NCBI GenBank assembly: GCA_930367205.1
Contig: OV884009.1
Coordinates: 94,199,189 to 94,263,188 of the forward strand
Length of the DNA stretch: 64,000 nucleotides
Reading direction: 5' to 3'
DNA from: Acanthosoma haemorrhoidale
Taxonomy: Eukaryota > Arthropoda > Insecta > Hemiptera > Acanthosomatidae
Below are positions 58,935 through 64,000 of this stretch, in pieces. The notes beneath the pieces are model-generated. The model saw only the letters and a list, made by a program, of their open reading frames with translations. It was not told the DNA's origin and did no database searches. A program made the position numbers and the translations under genes. Numbering within the stretch: the stretch's first letter is position 1; every line of letters starts with the position of its first letter.

Positions 58935-60325
58935 TGTCTATAAATTAAACATAAAGGTTGAAAAAAATAATTCATGCGATCTAAAATTTGTGTTTTCCCA
59001 TTCTACGTCATCTATTTCGACTGTACCTATATAATCTCTAAAAAATGTTCTGCCTTTATTTCTCAATGTTTAAAAGATTTTTTTTAATTTTAACTGACAA
59101 ATATTATTTGCATCATACAATGTCAATTGTATTTTTTGAAATATAAACCAAAACAAAAATAGCATTACAAGATAAAAAAACATCAAAAGACATTCCAGGG
59201 ACTACTATTTGATTAATGAAAAAACTATTTGGTATTTTAGATGAAAACTATAGACCAACACAATCCTACTAAATTCGGTGTTAAAGACTTTAAACACAGC
59301 TTATCTAGGAGGGGGGGGGGTGAAAATATCCCTTTAGAATTACAAACAGATTGGATCATAAAGCTGCTACCGAAGAGCTAACATACGACCAAAGATAATT
59401 ATACCTTAGTGCCTGTTTGATAGTAGAGCCCGCCTCTTCTTTGATGGGGGATAGGTCTAAAACAAATCTGCAATAATATAATTTCTTTTTCTTGAGCCCC
59501 ATTAACTCATACGAACATAAACCTCAAACGTTAAAGGAAAAAAAAATGGCCAGACATATATCATTTGGGTCCCTACATGTTTTTTGATTTGTTTTTTCGG
59601 TAAGCCCTATTAGTGTTGAAAAGAATTTTTTCAAATGCTACTAAATGGAAAGGCTCACTGACCTCCATGAAATATTAATTAGTCAGTAGCCCTCCCGCTT
59701 TAAGCCAGCAGTTATAAAATAAAAAATTAATTCCTCGTTAGGATAATCCTTTAGTGGCGCAGTGCCAATTCATCGCTGTGTGAAGGGAAGCTGGTTATCA
59801 TTTCTATTTGTTCAGGTAAATAGAATTTCCATTTATATTATTTTTCCTGACCGTGTCGATCGCCATTGATTCAAGCACAAACGTTATTTATAAGGTAACT
59901 AATGCTTTACCCATTCCATTTTAGCAAGTAACTTATCCATTCTAATAGTAATACTAAGCATATCGTTGAATAATAACAAAAAAACATACATCCTATTACT
60001 TAACAAGTACAAGTAAGTCTGTCTGAATATGTCACCGTGTCTTGTACTTACTTTCAGTGGCGTGATGAATCGTTGCCAAGTCAAGGCCTCAAAGATCAGC
60101 TTCCACCAGATGTCCCGGGCCATTGCTGCTTTCATTCATCCAATTCCAGATTACGAAAGGGTATTTTGCGTCTCTAGCCTCAACCTTCCTTTTGAAATTA
60201 CTATTCTCGAGACTCGGGAAAAGTGGCTGATGGCTTCACGGCCTCCTCCTACTAAAATCCCGCAATACTAGATTCCGGCCTTCCGGCCTGTATTTCCGTT
60301 CACAGATATACTTCCTTTGCCCATT
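58935..60325. other. No gene recognised
   Basis: A 10-G run lies at 59311-59320. Around 60040 both strands carry splice-site-like words (minus CTGAAA|GTAAGTAC; plus CTTACTTTCAG). Overlapping open frames on both strands (60029-60271 plus, 60135-59899 minus) have no recognised domain, so I do not call an exon. Confidence 0.35.
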
Positions 60326-60333
60326 CTTTTCTC

Positions 60334-60680
60334 AGGCCCCGTTCCCACGACGCGAGGATTCCCGAATCATGAGGTGATCGAGCTTATCCCTTCCGGGCTT
60401 TCGGTTAGTTCCCACGGCTCCTGGTTTGGCAGATCTCTAGTGGTCCTCTTCTCGTCAACACACCACTGTCAGACGTCCCTTCTTCAGTTGAATTTATTGC
60501 GCTGTTCCCAATGCATGAATAATCCACCGGAAGAACTAGCCTTTGAGTTGGGAGCGTTTACCGACATTCCAAGGGAAAGGACAGGCCACCTTGAACCATG
60601 ACAGATATTTGCGTTCCCACGACACGATGTAAGACAAATCCCAAACCAGGTTTGCCAATCCACGTGTGGGAATGGGGCCT
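60334..60680. mobile_element. MITE-like element with short inverted ends
   Basis: The left end AGGCCCCGTTCCCAC (60334-60348) and right end AGGCCCCATTCCCAC (minus, 60680-60666) match at 14 of 15 positions. GTTCCCAC recurs internally at 60408-60415 and 60613-60620, as subterminal repeats of a transposase-binding motif might. It is 347 bp, GC-richer than its surroundings, and lacks a transposase. No target-site duplication is evident, so superfamily is open (hAT or PIF/Harbinger would be first guesses). Confidence 0.45.
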
Positions 60681-61344
60681 TATCCGAGTCACAAACCTTT
60701 GGAACTGCGTTCCCATCCATATTCGTCATTCATCAACTCTCCCATTCTTTAACTCTAGACTTTACTAGTTCCTTATCTTCGTCCAATCTAACAATTCATT
60801 ATATTAATTCTCGCACGCTTCTTCTCCATGTAATTGTTATGTTTTCTATATATATTTTTATTAATTTATAATCGTTTGTTTCAATATTTTGCTGTTGGTT
60901 CTTTGTAGTAACCTTAAATGCACATAGCCCTTTTATTATTTATAAGCTTATCGAATTTGTGTAATGTTGATTTTTTTTTTTTTTTGTCAGCTAGACCTTT
61001 TTTTCCTCCTTCTTTTTACTCTTACGAGACAATGCCCCAATGAAGAAAATGCAGTGTTTTTCAATTTGAAGCTATCCCACCATTATCTTTTATTTCTGCA
61101 TCCTTTATTTTGACCATAAGCCCCGTCCAGCTAAATATACCTAACCTTAGTATGCTCACTATATCTGTCTCCTAGTTTGAGGCATTAATTTCTTGAGTGG
61201 TCCTTCTTTCTCATGCTCTCACAATGCATACCGATAATGCAATGCATCTCGTTTTGTCCAACTTGTTTCGAGATAACCAAGGGCTCTGATCCACACATAG
61301 GCAAGTAAGGGCCAGATGATTAGCCATAGCATTGTGCTTCTCTA

Positions 61345-61935
61345 AATTATATTGCTACACAGATGAGAACGCAAATGGTAAAAACGTCCGTTTGAGGGTG
61401 CAATCCTTTTTATTTCTGGTGAGATGTCTCTTTCAGTACGCAATTGGCAGCAAAAGTGCATAAACTCATTTACCCAGTAAAATGTATGCCCAGTAACCAT
61501 GTACTTGGTATTTTTCTCATTGACTCCAAGACCAAGAATATTCAAGAGATAGTACCGTTCAGAAAGACTTGACAATAATAACCTGTTAAAAAAAGACAGC
61601 TCCAGTAGTTTGTAGCCCGGTGTATCGGGTCTTCTTAAGGCCAAGGTTGAATACGAAACAGGCGAGCCCATCTCCCTGTTCGGCATATTTCTCTGTACTA
61701 AAATATCCTGAGAGCGTTGCTTGGATACGCACCATGCATTTTATTTCATTGTCAACATTGTTGACTTGATATGAGTTTCGTAAGTACTCCAAGTTCTACA
61801 AAATCTGAGTATAGTTACTGTCGTATGCGCTCATCCTCAAAGTTATGTTCTATCTGGAACCTTTCTGCTCTAATTTTCTCTAGTAGCTGCCGAATTGTGG
61901 AGTTCACAACGATAACGGTCTTAAAAATTAAACTC
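61345..61935 (-). pseudogene. LINE reverse transcriptase of a second lineage, decayed
   Basis: Minus-strand translation across frames gives RQLLEKIRAERFQIEHNF, then VRIQATLSGYFSTEKYAEQG, DGLACFVFNLGLKKTR, LQTTGAVF, LGLGVNEKNTKYMV and a final EIKRIAPSNGRFYHLRSHL. The QGDGLAC-LFN-L motif and the VNE.KTKYM and IK..I..N..YY.L...L blocks belong to a non-LTR reverse transcriptase lineage distinct from jockey (RTE- or I-like by memory). A frameshift lies near 61600, and the segment carrying the YADD box between GAVF and LGLGVNE is lost or scrambled. Non-functional. Confidence 0.7.
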
Positions 61936-61939
61936 AACT

Positions 61940-64000
61940 GTGATGTATCACACAATTAAGTACTGTGGCTGTGAACACGCTTTCGTCAATCAGTCCTTAC
62001 AAATAGTGCATTGTATTAATCAGGACGTCAAGATCTTTATGTCAATGCCCTACTCTCAAATATATAATCAAGCATTGTTTTTTAATACTTGGTAATTAAT
62101 TAATAACCCTAATGTTTTATGGATGTAAGTATATTTTCTATTGCTTTCTTATAGCAAATTGGATCTCGTATAGCTTCACCAGGGGTCTCACACTGACCAG
62201 GACAGACTGCCACACGGGCGAAAAAAATTGTTTCTGATTTAAAAAACAAAAACCAACGAAACGAAAACTGCTGTGGATATTATAGGTAAATATCACAGAA
62301 GTGAAGAGACTTTTTCCTAAATTGCAATTTAGGTACTTGTTCTAAATTATTGTAATACGCCAATATAACATGTGAACAGAATATTTACTGAATTTGAGTT
62401 AAAATATTCAGTGGACGTACTTACATTTCGATGATGTACAACTTTCAACTCCAGTCACCCCGCTATCCGTCCGCTAACCTAACATTAATTGGTAGTAGAG
62501 GTGAACTGCTTCACTACAAAAGTGACTTGTTAACCCAAGATAAGTTACCGGAAGGATAGTCAACAAATTTAACAGATGAATGAAAGTATAACTAATATAC
62601 ACCGTTAGTTGAAACAGTGAGAATGACAGTCACTCGACAAAGTTCAACTTTGAACTGGTCAGGGGACCTGCCCGTACCTGCGTACCTCCTGGCTGTTTAA
62701 ATTAGGTCCTGGTCGATACGATACATTTAGGCTATTGTGCTTACAACACGTTTTAAGCTATTAAAATATATTATTACGAAATATAATCATCATTGTAAAA
62801 TATCTTCCTGGAATGGAACTTCCCCGGTTCCTTAAGCTGAATTTAGAACGACCGGGCGAGGGGCAACCATTTCCTACAATCCCATCGTACAGGACAGATT
62901 TCGTTATTTGTATCTTATTTCTGTTTGTTGCATTCTACAACCTGCATAACAAGTAACTGCTGTAGTGATGTATTAATAAGTTATAATATTAATCGTTTGA
63001 ACTGGAGCTGCCGATGGAAACGAACGTTGCAGTTCTTTAAAAATACATAAAGTGTATACACAGTAATTAACAGTATGTTTTATAACACTTAACACAATAA
63101 TTTTGCTTATCGTGCTATAATAACACCCATTTTAATGATACCGTTAGCAAATAACACAAGTAAATATTGACATTAATCTTAACATTAAATTTGCATACAG
63201 TGACGTTACAATTTAGTTTAACTAATTTTGATCAGATTATGTTTATTAAAATTCATATGCAAAAGAATTTTTTTTAACAAGCCACATTTATTGGTACTTC
63301 ACCATTGAGTATGTCACAGGCAGCTGTTTCACATAAACATCATTAAAAAAAAAAAAAATCTGTGGTTAATTTTATGCTTGATCATTTATGATTAATCAGT
63401 TACGCCGGGATGTAAAAAAAAAAGCTAATCCATTGGCAAAAAACTACTTAAATAGTTATATTAAAAACGCCGTTTGTATTGTGGTTTCTCAAAAAATTAT
63501 TTGGAATATAATAGAAAAAGTCTTTATTCTGGCAGCATGTCCTCTGTGAATAATTTTTTTTTTTTCTTCATAGCCCCTTTAAATTTACAGATAATTATAT
63601 ATAATTATAGATCCTCAGGTGAATCTATTCTGTGAATAATAACAATGCGAAAAATAAATAAACAAAAAAGAAACAATACATCACATGGGAGGGGGATAAA
63701 ATAATTAAAAAAAGATATACCTTAAATTAAAAATATCGTTCAATAATTTGTTTAAATATAAAACAAGAAAAAAAAGTATTTTATAAGAATACAGCTATAG
63801 GTTTATTGAAAAAACAGTTGAATGGGAGTAATATTTTTTGGAATATCAGTTTATTATTTTATCGTCCTGGTAAAAGAAATAACAGAAATGGCAACCCAAA
63901 ATGAATTTTAAAGATATTCCACAATATGTATAGAAATGGCGCATTTATAAAAATCGCTGACCCAACACCTCACGGAATAGGGAAGGTTCCACGGTAGTTG
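61940..64000. other. No gene recognised
   Basis: AT-rich sequence without supportable genes or element ends. Confidence 0.45.

Noticed and set aside
59899..60271. Host exon flanked by splice-like words on either strand
   Set aside because: Splice-like signals occur in both orientations over the same bases, and neither frame shows a domain, so chance cannot be excluded.

Overview
The window is AT-rich, repeat-dense, gene-poor nuclear DNA from a eukaryote, most likely an arthropod (insect or crustacean). The reasons are jockey-type LINE fragments, a Ty3/gypsy element primed by tRNA-Phe, a Merlin DNA transposon, mariner-like tails, and no bacterial gene organisation. I could not name the species. 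I find no convincing intact host protein-coding gene. Nearly everything that can be read as protein is mobile-element protein, mostly broken.

Layout. 1-2927 is the 5' part of a Ty3/gypsy LTR retrotransposon on the minus strand: LTR, primer-binding site, gag, then protease and reverse transcriptase running off the left edge. Its reading frames are clean, and gag and pol share one frame separated by a single UGA. 2990-3414 holds remnants of a mariner-like transposase and a jockey-like LINE. From 4790 to 50640 one jockey-type LINE family and its relatives recur at least a dozen times, mostly as 5'-truncated 3' ends on the minus strand. The most informative copies are 11575-12240 (an open C-terminal reading frame), 15720-17690 (long and decayed), 20820-21669, 24345-25400 (reverse transcriptase with an internal deletion) and 26060-27000 (endonuclease). 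Among them are a 51-bp coding-length minisatellite (5776-6160), a long-inverted-repeat element (13198-14856), a pair of copies of an unnamed ~0.8-kb repeat (23340-24165 and 28010-28790), and a pseudogene of a widespread uncharacterised arthropod protein (36523-37085, minus).

The right-hand third is richer in DNA-transposon structure. It holds an inverted-repeat element carrying three internal ~220-bp tandem repeats (48545-49853), a piggyBac-like fragment (~52030-52150), a complete but internally deleted Merlin element with perfect 25-bp terminal inverted repeats (53867-54727), and a nested tandem and inverted duplication (56186-57874). It also holds a GA/GATA microsatellite, a MITE-like element (60334-60680) and a decayed reverse transcriptase of a second LINE lineage (61345-61935).

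The elements do not form a pathway; the window records successive insertion, truncation and decay. The Ty3/gypsy copy looks youngest by frame integrity. The ~15720-17690 and ~4790-5146 LINE copies look oldest. The only host-like signal is a TATA / 5' splice site / 3' splice site arrangement at 47230-47503, which stays speculative.
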